From assembly GCF_028283785.1 (NCBI RefSeq), contig NZ_JAPWKB010000013.1, positions 124,001 to 188,000 on the forward strand: DNA of 64,000 bases, given 5' to 3'. The notes below the pieces were generated by a model that made no database searches, was not told where the DNA came from, and saw nothing but the letters and a program-made list of their open reading frames with translations. Position 1 is the stretch's first letter, and each line of letters opens with the position of its first letter. Shown piece after piece: positions 46,430-56,864 of the stretch. The DNA is from Paraburkholderia sp. (GTDB taxonomy: Bacteria; Pseudomonadota; Gammaproteobacteria; Burkholderiales; Burkholderiaceae). The translations under genes and the position numbers were made by a program.

Positions 46430-48127
46430 TCAACGATACCAGCGCGGCGTATAGACCCATTCACGACTCGCCTCGTGACCGAATCGACGCGTCAACGAGG
46501 ACCCGATGATCACCATCGTACGCATATCCACGTCAGTCGAACGCAGCGCACCGAGTGTCGTGGTGGTCAGTGTCGCGCCCGGACGTCCGATATCGCGACC
46601 GAGTACGACAACCGTTTCCGGCAATCGCCGTTCACGCACAATGTCGAGCGCTTTATCCAGTTGCCACGGACGCGCGCGCGAAATCGGGTTGTAGAACGCC
46701 ATCACGAGATCGGCTTGCGCCGCATGCCGCAAGCGGTCTTCGATAACGTCCCAAGGCTTCAGATTGTCCGACAGCGACAGCATGCAGAAGTCGTGGCCGA
46801 GCGGCGCGCCGGCTTGCGCGGCAGTCGCGAGTGCCGCGGATACGCCAGGCACGATCACGAGATCCACGCTCGACCAGCGCGGATCGGCGGAGGTGTCCAG
46901 TGCTTCGAGCACAGCCGCTGCCATCGCGAACACGCCGGGGTCGCCGGACGACACCATCGCAACGGAACGGCCTTCGCATGCGAGCTCGAATGCGTGGCGC
47001 GCGCGCTGCATTTCTTCGCGGTTGTCGGTGCCATGTACGCGCTGATCGGCGCGGAACGGGCCGGCCATGCGCACGTAGGTGTCGTAACCGAGAATGTCGG
47101 TCGCTTCGTCGAGCGCATTGCGAGCCGCTGGCGCCATCAGATCGGCGCGGCCGGGGCCGAGTCCAAGAACCGTCAGGCGGCCTCGTGCACGGCCGATAGC
47201 AGTCGGGTCCACTGGGCCACGCGTGACGGCCAGCGTGAGATCGTGCGTGCGATGGACGAACTCGCAGGGTACGCGCATCGCATGCATGAGCAGCGCATCG
47301 GATGACGTGGGCGCATGCGTGTCGGTGAGCCGCAACGGCACGCCTAAAGCGCTCGCTGCCTGCACGTATTCGTCGATGCGTTCGACGTTCGATGCAATGA
47401 CAAGGGCCGCTAACGCTTCGCGAGCCAGATTGTGCTCGTTCAACGCCGCTAGAATCCGGGCTTCGATTGTCGCTTCATCGTTCGATCCCGCATGCAACGC
47501 AACCACTACGCTGCGCGGATAGATCACCAGTTCGTTCGTGTCACCGTTCCAGACATTCGGCGTCACGCGGATCGCAAGTCGTGACGCCGGCGTGCGCGGC
47601 ACGTCGGTGCCGTCGAGCCACGGCGCGTCGCCTTCGATCCGGGTGCTTTCGCCCGCCAGCAGATCCGACACGAAACGCTTGCCTTGCGCGAGGCTGGCCA
47701 GCGCATAGCCGTCAGGCGGATTCAACACGCAGGTGCCGAAGCGCAACTCACCGCTTGTCGTGATTGCAGGCGCGACGTCGAGCGTAGCCGCGATGTCGCG
47801 CGCCATGATGTTGACGCCCGCGAGTCCGCCAAGCAACGGCACGACTGCGCTGCCGTCTTCGGCGACGGCGAGCACCGGCGGCTCGATGCCTTTGTTCGAC
47901 AGCAACGGCGCAATGCAGCGAATCACGATGCCCGCGGCGCATAGCGCGACGATCGGCGTACCGCGCGCATACAGGTCACAAAGATGCGCGCCGAGTTCGC
48001 TGTATGCGAGATCCGCATCGACCCGTCCGCGCAGCCCGTGAACCTGTGCGCCGGGATAGCGCGCCTGGATGCGCGTCGCCGTTTCGAGCGCACCTGTACC
48101 GAGGATTACGATCGCGGGCGGCGTCAT
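46430..48127 (-). CDS. cobJ: CbiG-CobJ fusion (precorrin-3B C17-methyltransferase)
   Basis: 565 residues. The N-terminal part (about 1-230) is CbiG/CobE-like: [37 protein letters not shown], then [15 protein letters not shown]. From about residue 315 a tetrapyrrole methylase follows: [60 protein letters not shown]. CobJ methylates C17 and closes the ring contraction of precorrin-3B; CbiG opens the lactone in the anaerobic route. The ATG at 48127 overlaps the cobI stop (ATGA); an ATG nine bases upstream with GGGGGA is an alternative start. Last gene of the leftward operon. Confidence 0.92.
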   Translation of the reverse strand: MTPPAIVILGTGALETATRIQARYPGAQVHGLRGRVDADLAYSELGAHLCDLYARGTPIVALCAAGIVIRCIAPLLSNKGIEPPVLAVAEDGSAVVPLLGGLAGVNIMARDIAATLDVAPAITTSGELRFGTCVLNPPDGYALASLAQGKRFVSDLLAGESTRIEGDAPWLDGTDVPRTPASRLAIRVTPNVWNGDTNELVIYPRSVVVALHAGSNDEATIEARILAALNEHNLAREALAALVIASNVERIDEYVQAASALGVPLRLTDTHAPTSSDALLMHAMRVPCEFVHRTHDLTLAVTRGPVDPTAIGRARGRLTVLGLGPGRADLMAPAARNALDEATDILGYDTYVRMAGPFRADQRVHGTDNREEMQRARHAFELACEGRSVAMVSSGDPGVFAMAAAVLEALDTSADPRWSSVDLVIVPGVSAALATAAQAGAPLGHDFCMLSLSDNLKPWDVIEDRLRHAAQADLVMAFYNPISRARPWQLDKALDIVRERRLPETVVVLGRDIGRPGATLTTTTLGALRSTDVDMRTMVIIGSSLTRRFGHEASREWVYTPRWYR

Positions 48128-48858
48128 CCTTGCCATTTTTCCCCCGGTACGACCAGCAATGAAAAGTACGGCGAAGCCATCGGGTCGACTTCGGCAAGCG
48201 GCACGATGCGCTGATTCGCCATCGTCGCGCGTTCGACATACAGCGCGCGATCCGCGAGACCCAGGTCGGTCAGCACACGCCGCACCTTGTCGAAATTACG
48301 GCCGAGTTTCATGATTACCGCCGCGTCCGCCGTGGCGAGGCGTCGGCGCAAATCGTCTTCCGGCAACACGCCGGACAGCACGGACAGGCTCTGGTTGCGA
48401 TACACGAGCGGTACGCCGAGCACCGCAACGCCACCGAGCATCGAGCACACGCCGGGCACGACTTCCGCATCGAAACGGCTCGCGAGACGGTCATGCAGAT
48501 ACATGTATGAGCCGTAGAAAAACGGATCGCCTTCGCAAATCACCGCGACGTCGCGGCCTTCGTGCAGATGCGTGGCGATCACGTCGGCAGCGGTGTCGTA
48601 GAAGTCGGCAATGATCGCTTCATACGACAGCGGCGGTTCGAGCGCTTCGGTCGTGACCGGATACACCAGCGGCAGATGTTGCTGCGCTTCGTGCAGATGC
48701 GCCTCGATGATGCTGTATGCGTTGCCTTTCTTTCCTTTCGCGACGAAATAGGCCACGACGGGGGCAGCTTTCAGCACGCGCAATGCTTTCAGCGTAATCA
48801 GCTCGGGGTCGCCCGGACCCACGCCGATGCCGAACAGACGCCCATGCTCCGCCATCAT
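48124..48858 (-). CDS. cobI: Precorrin-2 C20-methyltransferase
   Basis: 244 residues, a class III SAM-dependent tetrapyrrole methylase: [63 protein letters not shown]. It makes precorrin-3A from precorrin-2. Length and motifs are typical. The start overlaps the cobH stop by four bases and its stop overlaps cobJ, so the leftward operon is tightly coupled. Confidence 0.95.
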   Translation of the reverse strand: MMAEHGRLFGIGVGPGDPELITLKALRVLKAAPVVAYFVAKGKKGNAYSIIEAHLHEAQQHLPLVYPVTTEALEPPLSYEAIIADFYDTAADVIATHLHEGRDVAVICEGDPFFYGSYMYLHDRLASRFDAEVVPGVCSMLGGVAVLGVPLVYRNQSLSVLSGVLPEDDLRRRLATADAAVIMKLGRNFDKVRRVLTDLGLADRALYVERATMANQRIVPLAEVDPMASPYFSLLVVPGEKWQG

Positions 48859-49487
48859 TCAATCTCCGATGCAAGCGCGTTGACCGCAGCGGCCGCCATC
48901 GCACTTCCGCCGCGCCGTCCTTGCACGATCACGTACGGGACGCGATGCGCGTCGAAGCTTTGCGCGAGCAGTGCTTTCGATTCGGCGGCGCCCACGAAAC
49001 CAACCGGAAAACCGAGAATCAACGCGGGACGAGGTGCGCCGCGTTCGAGCATTTCAAGCAGATAAAACAGCGCGGTAGGCGCATTGCCGATCACGACGAC
49101 GCTGCCCGCGAGATACGGCCACCACAACTCGAGTGCCGCAGCCGAACGGGTATTGCCGATCTCTTGCGCGAGTGTCGGCACGGATGGATCGTTCAATGTG
49201 CAGACCACCGGATTTTCGGCGCTCAACCGCGCGCGCGTGATGCCTTCGGCGACCATCCGTGCGTCGCACAGAATCGGCGCACCGGCTGCGAGCGCAGCAC
49301 GTCCGGCCGCGCCTGCGCCCGACGAAAAGCGAAGATCGTCGACGATGTCGACCATGCCGCACGCATGAATCACGCGCACGGCGAGTTTTTCGAGGTCGGC
49401 AGGGATCGCCGACAGATTGGCTTCCGCGCGAATCGTCGCGAAGGATTGGCGGTAGATCTGCTGACCGTCGCGAATGTAATCAGGCAT
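48855..49487 (-). CDS. cobH: Precorrin-8X methylmutase
   Basis: 210 residues of the CobH/CbiC family, moving a methyl group from C11 to C12 to give hydrogenobyrinate. Signatures: [18 protein letters not shown] with the active-site His, [50 protein letters not shown]. The start at 49487 overlaps the end of cobG by eight bases and gives the family N-terminus [15 protein letters not shown]; the nine-codon upstream extension is discounted. Confidence 0.95.
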   Translation of the reverse strand: MPDYIRDGQQIYRQSFATIRAEANLSAIPADLEKLAVRVIHACGMVDIVDDLRFSSGAGAAGRAALAAGAPILCDARMVAEGITRARLSAENPVVCTLNDPSVPTLAQEIGNTRSAAALELWWPYLAGSVVVIGNAPTALFYLLEMLERGAPRPALILGFPVGFVGAAESKALLAQSFDAHRVPYVIVQGRRGGSAMAAAAVNALASEIE

Positions 49488-50958
49488 CGATAGGGCTCCG
49501 GGCCAGCCGCGCAAGGGCGTCGGCGGCCTGTTCGATCGTCAGGTGATGCGCGACGCATGCGCCGGGTCCCGGCTGCGTGTCGTCGCGTCGATAAAGGTCG
49601 TAAATCCCGGGTGCTTGCGCAAGCAATGTCCACGCAGCGCGATGTGCGGCAGCGCAGGATCGCAGGCAACCGGTCAGATGAATGTCGGCGACGCCGTCGG
49701 GCAGGCATGTCGCGAGCCGTTGTGCATCTGCCTTGGTATCGGCGAGGCTTTTCGCGCAACCGGTCGAACCCGCGCATGCAATGACGCGCGCGAATGGATC
49801 GTCGGCGCTGCATGCAAGACCTAAAGCGGCGACGCGTGCCAGGACATCGGGCGCAATGGCAGTGTCCACATCGGGCAACACGATGCCTTGCCACGGCGTC
49901 ACGTGCAGCATTCCGCCTGCGCATGCATGCGAAATCGCTGCAAGTTCGCGCAATGTGGCGGTGTCGATGCGGCCGAGTGATGCCTGCGCACCTACGTATG
50001 AGGTATGCGCATGCATCTGTGCATGCATTCCGAAACGTAATGATGGGTCCGCGGCCGGTCGTCGCCACGCAGTCACGGATGCGTCGCGCTGCAACGGAAA
50101 GCCGAGATTGCGTTGAGCGTGCGTGAGGATGATTTCAGCGTCGTACGTTGTGAGCAGATCACGCATGCGGGACTGGTCGGGCGTTGCCAGTTCGAGAAAC
50201 GTGCGCAGCAATGCCGCAACCGTCGGCACGACCTGATCCGGCGCAATAGCGGCCAGCGCCGCCGAGTCTGACGGCGCGCCGTCGATCGGCGGGCACCCGG
50301 CGAAACCGAACGCAAAACGCACATGCTTTGCACCTTGCACAGCCGGCATCGCGCAGAACCAAACGTCGTGCGGATGCTCGACCATCGCAAGTCTTTCGCC
50401 GCCGTCCAGCATCATGGCGAATTTCGGCGAAAGCGCCGCAAAATGCGGTTCGCTTTGCAGCAACGAGAGAATGTCGGCGGCGAGCGTTGTCGTGTCGAAT
50501 AGCGCTAGGGGATCACGACCGGCGGTCGGACTGATCATCAGATTGCGCACGTCGTCGGCGGCGGCATCGCCCGTGGGTCCCAATCCCGCCGACAGCAACG
50601 CGCCGATCAACGCGGCTTCATGTCCCGCGCGGACGCCGCGCAACTGGAGGTTGGCGCGATTCGTCAGTTCGATCACTCCGCTGGCGTATTCGTCGCTCGC
50701 ATCGGCGATCGCGTTGGCTTGATCCGCGCGCAATGCACCGCCCGGCAGTTTGATCCGGCAGATTCCACCGTCGCGAGCGGCGACGATGCGCAACAAACCC
50801 GGACACGCGGACGGCCGCATGCCAGTTTCGGATGCATGCGCTGCGTGCATGGACGCAGCCGGGCCGCCTGACACAGAAGTATCAGCGGCCGTGGCGGCAG
50901 CGGCGGGTCGCGAAGCGGACTCGCCAGCAGCGGCATCGAAGGTCGAAACGTGGTTCAA
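49480..50958 (-). CDS. cobG: Precorrin-3B synthase (sulfite-reductase-like)
   Basis: Up to 492 residues. CobG is an O2-dependent Fe-S/haem-type monooxygenase converting precorrin-3A to precorrin-3B. Two nitrite/sulfite-reductase half domains are visible, and the Fe-S binding sequence is near the C-terminus: ACAGSTGCAKSLADTKADA and LTGCLRSCAAAH. The frame opens at a TTG (50958); family homology begins at RPSACPGLLRIVAARDGG, about residue 48, so an ATG at 50820 may be the true start. Neither has a good ribosome site. The poorly conserved N-terminus and a loop GMHAQMHAHTSYVG are encoded by GCATGC-rich DNA. First gene behind the B12 riboswitch. Confidence 0.9.
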   Translation of the reverse strand: MNHVSTFDAAAGESASRPAAAATAADTSVSGGPAASMHAAHASETGMRPSACPGLLRIVAARDGGICRIKLPGGALRADQANAIADASDEYASGVIELTNRANLQLRGVRAGHEAALIGALLSAGLGPTGDAAADDVRNLMISPTAGRDPLALFDTTTLAADILSLLQSEPHFAALSPKFAMMLDGGERLAMVEHPHDVWFCAMPAVQGAKHVRFAFGFAGCPPIDGAPSDSAALAAIAPDQVVPTVAALLRTFLELATPDQSRMRDLLTTYDAEIILTHAQRNLGFPLQRDASVTAWRRPAADPSLRFGMHAQMHAHTSYVGAQASLGRIDTATLRELAAISHACAGGMLHVTPWQGIVLPDVDTAIAPDVLARVAALGLACSADDPFARVIACAGSTGCAKSLADTKADAQRLATCLPDGVADIHLTGCLRSCAAAHRAAWTLLAQAPGIYDLYRRDDTQPGPGACVAHHLTIEQAADALARLARSPIDA

Positions 50959-51062
50959 ACGGGCACCGGATTAACGTCGCGCGACGGCCCGAGCAACCCA
51001 TGCAAGGGAATTGCTGCGGCATCGGTACACCCCGCCCGATGTTGGCTGGCACGAACAGTCTG

Positions 51063-51222
51063 GCCGGCAGGTCTCCTGGCTGGCAGGTCGTCGTCAGCGC
51101 GGGCCTTCCCGGTCTTGCCAGTGGCGTGGGCGCGCGGACTCGCTGCATACAGTTGCGGGGGCAGCCACAGTGATCTGTGTTCCCTCTTCGGCCCCGAAAG
51201 GCACCGGCGAGCAGGTATTATG
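51063..51222 (-). promoter_or_regulatory. Cobalamin riboswitch upstream of cobG
   Basis: On the minus strand the B12 box AGCCAGGAGACCTGCC (51081-51066) matches the consensus. The upstream conserved elements are in order: GCCGGTGCC with GGCCGAAGAGGGAAC, GGCTGCCCCCGCAACTG, CGCCACTGGCAAGACCGGGAAGGC. This is a complete class-I cobalamin aptamer. It lies about 105 bases before the cobG TTG and should repress cobG-cobH-cobI-cobJ when adenosylcobalamin is plentiful. The gap 50959-51319 also holds the rightward cobL leader, which has no aptamer of its own. CATAAT (51224-51219) is a candidate -10 for the leftward promoter. Confidence 0.96.
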
Positions 51223-51319
51223 CCTTTTTTCGAACAGCGCACCTACGCGGAAGCCTTACGCGGCGTGCCGCGGCGCACTTATTGAAGATAGCTTGAAGAT
51301 CGCGAAAGAGGATGGATGC

Positions 51320-52615
51320 ATGCCGGCCTGGCTGACGGTGGTGGGCATTGGTGAAGACGGATACGCCGGTCTCGGACGTGCGGCGCGCCGCGCGTTGCTC
51401 GACGCGACCGTGGTGATCGGCGGCGAACGTCATCTGGCGATGCTGCCTGCGCGGATTGCTGCACGCCGCGAGGCGTGGCCGCGCCCGTTCGATCTGGCGC
51501 CACTGCTGGCGCGTCGGCAGGCGTTGAATGCAGACCTATGCTGGCATGCGTCCGACGCATGCGAAAAACCGTCGCATGCGCGTAGCGCATCGATCTGCGT
51601 GCTGGCGAGCGGCGATCCTATGTTGTTCGGCGTCGGCGCCACGCTTGCGCGGCAGTTGCCGCCGGACGAATTGTGCGTGCTGCCTGCGCCGTCGTCGTTG
51701 TCGCTGGCAGCGGCCAGGCTCGGCTGGCCGTTGCAGGACGTTCAGACGGTGTCGCTGGTCGGTCGTCCGTTGGCCACGTTGAACGCGCATCTGCGCGACG
51801 GAGCGCGTATTTTCGTGCTGAGCGCCGACGGCAGCACACCCGCATCGCTTGCCGCGATGCTGACGACGCGCGGTTTCGGCTCGACCCGAATGGCTGTTCT
51901 CGAACATCTCGGCGGCGCGCTCGAACGGCGAATCGACGGCTGTGCAGATCAGTGGTCCGCACATGACATCGCTGCATTGAACGTGGTCGCGCTCGAATGC
52001 CGGGCGTCCGATGGCGCACCGCGTTGGCCGTTGACGCCCGGTTTGCCCGACGACGCATTCCGGCACGACGGTCAGTTGACGAAGCGGGATGTCCGCGCCA
52101 TCACACTGGCGCGTCTTGCGCCCGCGCCCGGCGAGTTGCTGTGGGATATCGGCGCGGGCAGCGGTTCGATCGGGATCGAATGGATGCGCGTGCATCCGTC
52201 GTGCCGGGCGATTGCCGTCGAAAGTCATCCCGAACGGCAGCGTTTTATCGAACACAATCGCGATGCGCTCGGCGTACCCGGTTTGCAACTGGTGGCGGGA
52301 CGCGCGCCGGATGCACTCGACGGGCTGGCGACGCCGGACGCGATCTTCATCGGCGGCGGCGTGACCACGGCGGGTACGCTCGACGCGTGCTGGTCGGGTC
52401 TGCGAGACGGCGGCCGGCTGGTCGCGAACGCGGTGACCTTGCAGGGCGAAGCCGCGCTCGTCGCGTGGCGGGAGCAGCATGGCGGCACGTTGACGCGAAT
52501 CGCGCTCGCCGAAGCGCAACCGCTTGGCGGTTTCGATACGTGGCGTCAGGCGTTGCCGATTACGCTGCTCGATGTGCGCAAACCGCATGCGTCGGAATCC
52601 CGCGCGAAGGACTGA
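51320..52615 (+). CDS. cobL: Precorrin-6Y C5,15-methyltransferase (CbiE-CbiT fusion)
   Basis: 431 residues. The N-terminal CbiE methylase (about 1-230) starts [23 protein letters not shown] and has [18 protein letters not shown] and [17 protein letters not shown]. The C-terminal CbiT decarboxylating methyltransferase has [32 protein letters not shown] and IFIGGGVTT. The start ATG (51320) has GAGGA upstream and yields the family N-terminus; long upstream frames run into the riboswitch. A small insert [19 protein letters not shown] (about 73-92) is encoded by GCATGC repeats. First gene of the rightward operon. Confidence 0.94.
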   Translation: MPAWLTVVGIGEDGYAGLGRAARRALLDATVVIGGERHLAMLPARIAARREAWPRPFDLAPLLARRQALNADLCWHASDACEKPSHARSASICVLASGDPMLFGVGATLARQLPPDELCVLPAPSSLSLAAARLGWPLQDVQTVSLVGRPLATLNAHLRDGARIFVLSADGSTPASLAAMLTTRGFGSTRMAVLEHLGGALERRIDGCADQWSAHDIAALNVVALECRASDGAPRWPLTPGLPDDAFRHDGQLTKRDVRAITLARLAPAPGELLWDIGAGSGSIGIEWMRVHPSCRAIAVESHPERQRFIEHNRDALGVPGLQLVAGRAPDALDGLATPDAIFIGGGVTTAGTLDACWSGLRDGGRLVANAVTLQGEAALVAWREQHGGTLTRIALAEAQPLGGFDTWRQALPITLLDVRKPHASESRAKD

Positions 52616-52621
52616 TCTGCG

Positions 52622-53713
52622 ATGCGCGACGAAACGCCCGAACAACCCGCGCCGCTGCGTAGCGGCTACACGACCGGCAGTTGCGCGACCGCGACTTCGC
52701 TCGCGGCTGCGCGTCTACTGTTGAGCGGCCTCGCGAGCGATGTCGCCGAGATCACCTTGCCGAAGGGCCAGCACGTACCCATGCCATTGGTGTTTTGCCG
52801 GGCAACCGACGATGGCGGTGCGGAGGCGGGCACCGTCAAGGATGCAGGCGATGATCCCGACGTCACGCATGGCGCAATCGTATTCGCGCGCGTGCAGTTG
52901 AGTCAGGAACCGGGCGTCCGGTTTCATGCAGGTCCGGGCGTGGGCACGGTCACGCGAGCAGGCTTGACGCTACCGGTTGGTGAGCCGGCGATCAATCCGG
53001 TACCGCGTCGAATGATGACCGAACATCTGACCGAACTTGCCGCGGAGAATGGATATACCGGTGGTTTCGACGTCACGATTGGTGTCGAAGGCGGCGAAGC
53101 CCTCGCGCTCAAGACGATGAATCCCCGGCTTGGGATCGTCGGTGGTTTGTCGATTCTCGGCACGACCGGCATTGTGCGGCCGTTTTCGTGCTCCGCATAT
53201 ATCGCGTCGATTCATCAAGGCATCGACGTCGCGCGCGCGAACGGTTATGCGCATCTTGCTGCCTGTACCGGCAATGCAAGCGAAGACGCGATGCGCGCAC
53301 ATTACGGCTTGCCCGATATCGCGTTGATCGAAATGGGCGATTTTGCGGGCGCGGTACTCAAGCATCTGAAGCGTGCGCCGGTCGCGCGGTTAAGCATGTG
53401 CGGTGGCTTCGGAAAACTGAGCAAACTCGCGGCGGGACATCTCGATCTGCATAGCCGTCACTCGTCGATCGATCTTCCGCAACTGGCTGCGTGGGCTGCG
53501 GCGCACGGTGCCGATCATGCAACGCAACAAGCCATCATCGCGTGTAATACCAGCCAGCAAGCGCTCGCATTGTCGCGTGAACGCGGGGTGCCGCTCGGCG
53601 ATATCGTCTGCGAACACGCGCTGGCCGTGGCCCGCGATATCGTACCGGCGGAAGTGTCGGTCGAGATGTTTGCAATCGACCGGCAAGGCACGATCGTAGG
53701 GATGGCTCGATGA
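52622..53713 (+). CDS. cbiD: Cobalt-precorrin-5B C1-methyltransferase
   Basis: 363 residues. Signatures: [71 protein letters not shown] and [14 protein letters not shown]. CbiD does the C1 methylation in the anaerobic route and substitutes here for CobF of the classic aerobic route. It starts six bases after the cobL stop and overlaps cobK by four bases (ATGA). Confidence 0.94.
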   Translation: MRDETPEQPAPLRSGYTTGSCATATSLAAARLLLSGLASDVAEITLPKGQHVPMPLVFCRATDDGGAEAGTVKDAGDDPDVTHGAIVFARVQLSQEPGVRFHAGPGVGTVTRAGLTLPVGEPAINPVPRRMMTEHLTELAAENGYTGGFDVTIGVEGGEALALKTMNPRLGIVGGLSILGTTGIVRPFSCSAYIASIHQGIDVARANGYAHLAACTGNASEDAMRAHYGLPDIALIEMGDFAGAVLKHLKRAPVARLSMCGGFGKLSKLAAGHLDLHSRHSSIDLPQLAAWAAAHGADHATQQAIIACNTSQQALALSRERGVPLGDIVCEHALAVARDIVPAEVSVEMFAIDRQGTIVGMAR

Positions 53714-54426
53714 CCCGGATCCTGTTGCTTGGCGGGACCGGCGACGCATTGCGCATCGCGCGTCACCTCGGACCGAACGACGTCTATAGTCTCGCCGGGC
53801 TTGGGAAAGTGCCGCATGACCTTCCATGCGCCGTACGCATAGGTGGATTCGGCGGTGTGGAAGGACTGACGCGTTATATCGTGCAAGAGCGGATTGGCTT
53901 GCTGGTCGACGCAACGCATCCGTACGCGGCGCAGATGAGTGCGAACGCTGCAGCAGCGAGTGGCGCGACCAATGTGCCGTGTTGGGCGTTGCGTCGCGCG
54001 GCCTGGGACGCGCAGGAAGGCGACGACTGGCGGATGGTCGGCGATTGGGCGGAGCTCGTCGCCGCACTTAAACCCTTTGCGCGGCCGCTATTTACGGTAG
54101 GGCGCGAGCCGCTTGCGCATCTGCACGAGATTCCGTCGCATCAGTTCTGGACCGTGCGGATGCTCGATCAACACCCAGGCAATGCGCGTGCGCGCATTCT
54201 CGACGCACGCGGGCCGTACACGGCCGAGGGCGAACGTGCGCTGTTTACTTCGGGCGCGTTCGACGTGATTGTCAGCAAGAACAGCGGCGGCGCGGCGACG
54301 GAGGCCAAACTCGACGTTGCGCGAGAACGCGGTTTGCCGGTCATCATGCAGCGACGTCCAGTGTTGCCTCCGGTACAACGGGCGTTCTCCGGGATCACAA
54401 GGTTGATCGACGCACTCCCGAAATAA
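53710..54426 (+). CDS. cobK: Precorrin-6A reductase
   Basis: 238 residues; CobK/CbiJ reduces precorrin-6A to dihydro-precorrin-6B with NADPH. Signatures: [65 protein letters not shown] and [30 protein letters not shown]. The start overlaps cbiD (ATGA). A long hairpin follows before cobM. Confidence 0.94.
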   Translation: MTRILLLGGTGDALRIARHLGPNDVYSLAGLGKVPHDLPCAVRIGGFGGVEGLTRYIVQERIGLLVDATHPYAAQMSANAAAASGATNVPCWALRRAAWDAQEGDDWRMVGDWAELVAALKPFARPLFTVGREPLAHLHEIPSHQFWTVRMLDQHPGNARARILDARGPYTAEGERALFTSGAFDVIVSKNSGGAATEAKLDVARERGLPVIMQRRPVLPPVQRAFSGITRLIDALPK

Positions 54427-54471
54427 ATCACGCATGCGCTACGCGCATGGACGCATGGCAACAATTTCACG

Positions 54472-54512
54472 GATGCTATCCGCGCATGCATGACGCATGC
54501 GCGGATAGCATC
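54472..54512. repeat. 18-bp perfect hairpin between cobK and cobM
   Basis: GATGCTATCCGCGCATGC (54472-54489) and GCATGCGCGGATAGCATC (54495-54512) pair perfectly over a five-base loop ATGAC. It ends 20 bases before the cobM start. Additional GCATGC sits at 54432-54437. There is no T-tract, so it looks like an RNA processing, stability or attenuation element rather than a terminator. Confidence 0.85.
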
Positions 54513-54532
54513 GAAGAATCACGGAGCAAGGC

Positions 54533-55258
54533 ATGACGGTGTTTTTTATCGGCGCAGGTCCAGGCGACCCCGAATTGATCACGGTGAAAGGGCAGCGCCT
54601 TGTGCGCAGTTGTCCGGTGATCCTGTATGCGGGATCGTTGGTGCCTGCTGCGGTGCTCGACGGTCATTGCGCGGATCAGGTGGTCAACACCGCCGACCTC
54701 GATCTCGATCAGATCGTTGCGCTGCTGAAGGCCGCGCACGATGCGGGTCAGGACGTCGCGCGCGTCCATTCGGGCGATCCATCGCTTTACGGTGCGATCG
54801 GCGAGCAGATCCGTCGCCTGCGAGAGCTGGGCATTCCGTTCGAAATCGTGCCCGGCGTGACGGCCACGGCCGCATGTGCCGCCACGCTCGGCTGCGAACT
54901 GACGCTTCCGGATGTTTCGCAAACGGTAATCCTGACGCGCTACGCCACCAAAACGTCGATGCCGGAAGGGGAGCAGTTAGGCGATCTCGCCCGTCACCGC
55001 GCAACGCTCGCAATCCATCTCGGGGTTCGGCATATCGCGCGCATCGTCGATGAGTTGCTGCCGCACTATGGCTCGGCATGTCCGGTCGCGGTGATCTACC
55101 GCGCAAGCTGGCCCGACGAGGAAAAAGTGATCGGCACGCTCGCGGATATCGCTGAAAAAGTCGGGCAAACCAATATCGAGCGCACAGCGCTGATTCTGGT
55201 CGGGCAGGTGCTCGCCGCCGAAGGCTTTGCGGACTCGACGCTCTACAGCAAGGATTGA
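54533..55258 (+). CDS. cobM: Precorrin-4 C11-methyltransferase
   Basis: 241 residues, a SAM-dependent tetrapyrrole methylase: [98 protein letters not shown]. It adds the C11 methyl to precorrin-4. The ATG has GGAGCAAGG upstream. It is separated from cobK by 106 bases carrying a strong hairpin, so expression may differ from the upstream genes. Confidence 0.95.
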   Translation: MTVFFIGAGPGDPELITVKGQRLVRSCPVILYAGSLVPAAVLDGHCADQVVNTADLDLDQIVALLKAAHDAGQDVARVHSGDPSLYGAIGEQIRRLRELGIPFEIVPGVTATAACAATLGCELTLPDVSQTVILTRYATKTSMPEGEQLGDLARHRATLAIHLGVRHIARIVDELLPHYGSACPVAVIYRASWPDEEKVIGTLADIAEKVGQTNIERTALILVGQVLAAEGFADSTLYSKD

Positions 55259-55280
55259 TCGACACGCATCGCACTATGCG

Positions 55281-55317
55281 ACGCGCCCGGTCGATCCGCA
55301 AGGATCGCCGGGCGCGT
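55281..55317. terminator. Bidirectional hairpin, cobM / SSS transporter
   Basis: ACGCGCCCGG and CCGGGCGCGT are joined by inner GATCC/GGATC around GCAA. It lies between convergent genes. No T-tract, but the long GC stem and position make a transcript end likely. Confidence 0.7.
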
Positions 55318-55385
55318 ACTGTACGTCGCTAATACCGATAAAACCGTGAGCGTCCTACGTGGTATGCGTAGCGCTCATGCGAGCA

Positions 55386-56864
55386 TCACTGCACATGCGT
55401 GGTTGCGTGCGACCGACCGGCGCTGCGCGGTTGCGTGACAGCGCTGACCACCGCGAACACGACGATGTTGACGGTCAATGCAAGGAAGCCAATATTCACG
55501 TCCTTCAGCGCGTCCGGCAGGAACGGCATCAATTGCGCGACGCTCAGCTTCATGCTCGTGGTGATCGCGACTACCGCGACGCCCGAAAGAATCCCGCAAA
55601 ACGCGCCTTGTTTCGTCGCGCGATTGTGCGTTGCGAGACTGCAGACGACGGCCGGGAAAAGTTGCGTAACGAAGTTGTAGCCCATTAGCAGCAACGAAAC
55701 GATCGTGTCGCCGCCATGCAGCGTGAACGCCACTGCGACCAGCGCGACGACCGGCACCAGCATCCGCGCGAGCGTACCGACTTCCGCGTCGCTTGCAGTG
55801 CGCTTCAGTGCGCCACGATAGACGTCGTTTGCGAGCAGTGTCGAGGCGGACGTGAGAATCATCGAGCCAGGTACGAGCGCCGTGAGTACACCGGCTGCAC
55901 CGATCACGCCGATCAGCCACGGATCGAAGGTCAGCAACGACAGACGGAACAGCGACAGATCGATATCGCCGCCCTTGAGACCGGGCACCGTCAGTACCGC
56001 AGCAAAACCCACAAAGAACACGAATAGCAGGATCAACTGATACAGCGGCAAAACCATTGCGTTGCGGCGGAAAATCCGCTCATCGCGCGCGGTGTAGATC
56101 GAGCCGAACGTATGCGGCCACATGAAGAATCCGAGTGCGGTCAGTAGCACGGTGGACTGGAACCACGTCACGCTCGATCCCTTCGCGGGGAAGGTCAGGA
56201 AGCCAGGACGGGCGGCTTCGATTGCATGGAACATCTCACCGAGACCACCGTAATGATGGATAGGCAGATAGATGCCGAGGAACAGGACGACGCCGAGAAT
56301 CAGCAGATCCTTGACGACCGAGTTCCACGCAGATCCGCGCACGCCCGACACGATCACGTAGACAGTCACGACCGCCGCACCGATCCAGATCGCGGCCGTC
56401 GACGAGATCGCGCCATAAGATGCAGTTGCAACGATAATGCCGAGCCCCTTCAGTTGCAGCACGAGGTACGGAATCAGCGCGGCGACGCCCACCAGTGCAA
56501 CCAGCGTGCCGAGCGCGGGACTGTCGTATTTACGTGCGAAGAAATGCGGTTGCGAGACGAGACGATGCGTTTTCGCGTAGCGCCAGATGGGCGGCAGCAA
56601 CCAGTACGACAGGATGTAGGCGAGCGTGCCATAGGCGAGAATGTAATAGACCGGGGCACCCTTGCCGTAGGCGAATCCGCTGCCACCCAGGAACGTGAAC
56701 GTGGTGTAGATTTCGCCGGCCATCAGCAGGAACACGAAGGCCGTTCCGAAACTGCGGCCGCCGACGGTCCACTGTTCGAGGTTCATGTCGTGGCCGCGAC
56801 GTGCGCGCACGCCGAGGTAAAGTGCGAACAGTGTGATCGCAGTAATGATGATCAGCGCGCTCAT
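55386..56864 (-). CDS. Sodium:solute symporter (SSS family)
   Basis: 492 residues with about 13 hydrophobic helices. Signatures: WTVGGRSFGTAFVFLLMAGEIYTTFTFLGGSGFAYGKG, the helix containing DNV-free SGVRGSAWNSVVKDLLIL and the C-terminal GALKRTASDAE. The N-terminus fits the SSS subgroup paired with DUF3311 proteins, including the rhizobial monocarboxylate permease MctP. Probably a Na+- or H+-driven uptake system for a carboxylate; the substrate is unknown. Its start overlaps the upstream DUF3311 gene by four bases. Confidence 0.92.
   Translation of the reverse strand: MSALIIITAITLFALYLGVRARRGHDMNLEQWTVGGRSFGTAFVFLLMAGEIYTTFTFLGGSGFAYGKGAPVYYILAYGTLAYILSYWLLPPIWRYAKTHRLVSQPHFFARKYDSPALGTLVALVGVAALIPYLVLQLKGLGIIVATASYGAISSTAAIWIGAAVVTVYVIVSGVRGSAWNSVVKDLLILGVVLFLGIYLPIHHYGGLGEMFHAIEAARPGFLTFPAKGSSVTWFQSTVLLTALGFFMWPHTFGSIYTARDERIFRRNAMVLPLYQLILLFVFFVGFAAVLTVPGLKGGDIDLSLFRLSLLTFDPWLIGVIGAAGVLTALVPGSMILTSASTLLANDVYRGALKRTASDAEVGTLARMLVPVVALVAVAFTLHGGDTIVSLLLMGYNFVTQLFPAVVCSLATHNRATKQGAFCGILSGVAVVAITTSMKLSVAQLMPFLPDALKDVNIGFLALTVNIVVFAVVSAVTQPRSAGRSHATTHVQ

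Noticed and set aside
51035..51060. Sigma-54 promoter (TGGCACG) near the riboswitch
   Set aside because: TGGCACG is followed by GTCTGGC rather than the TTGC element at the required distance.
51011..51319. Upstream extension of the cobL frame
   Set aside because: It would run through the leader and the riboswitch region; the family N-terminus and ribosome site are at 51320.
50959..51319. A cobalamin riboswitch on the plus strand for cobL
   Set aside because: The B12 box and all conserved aptamer blocks read only on the minus strand.
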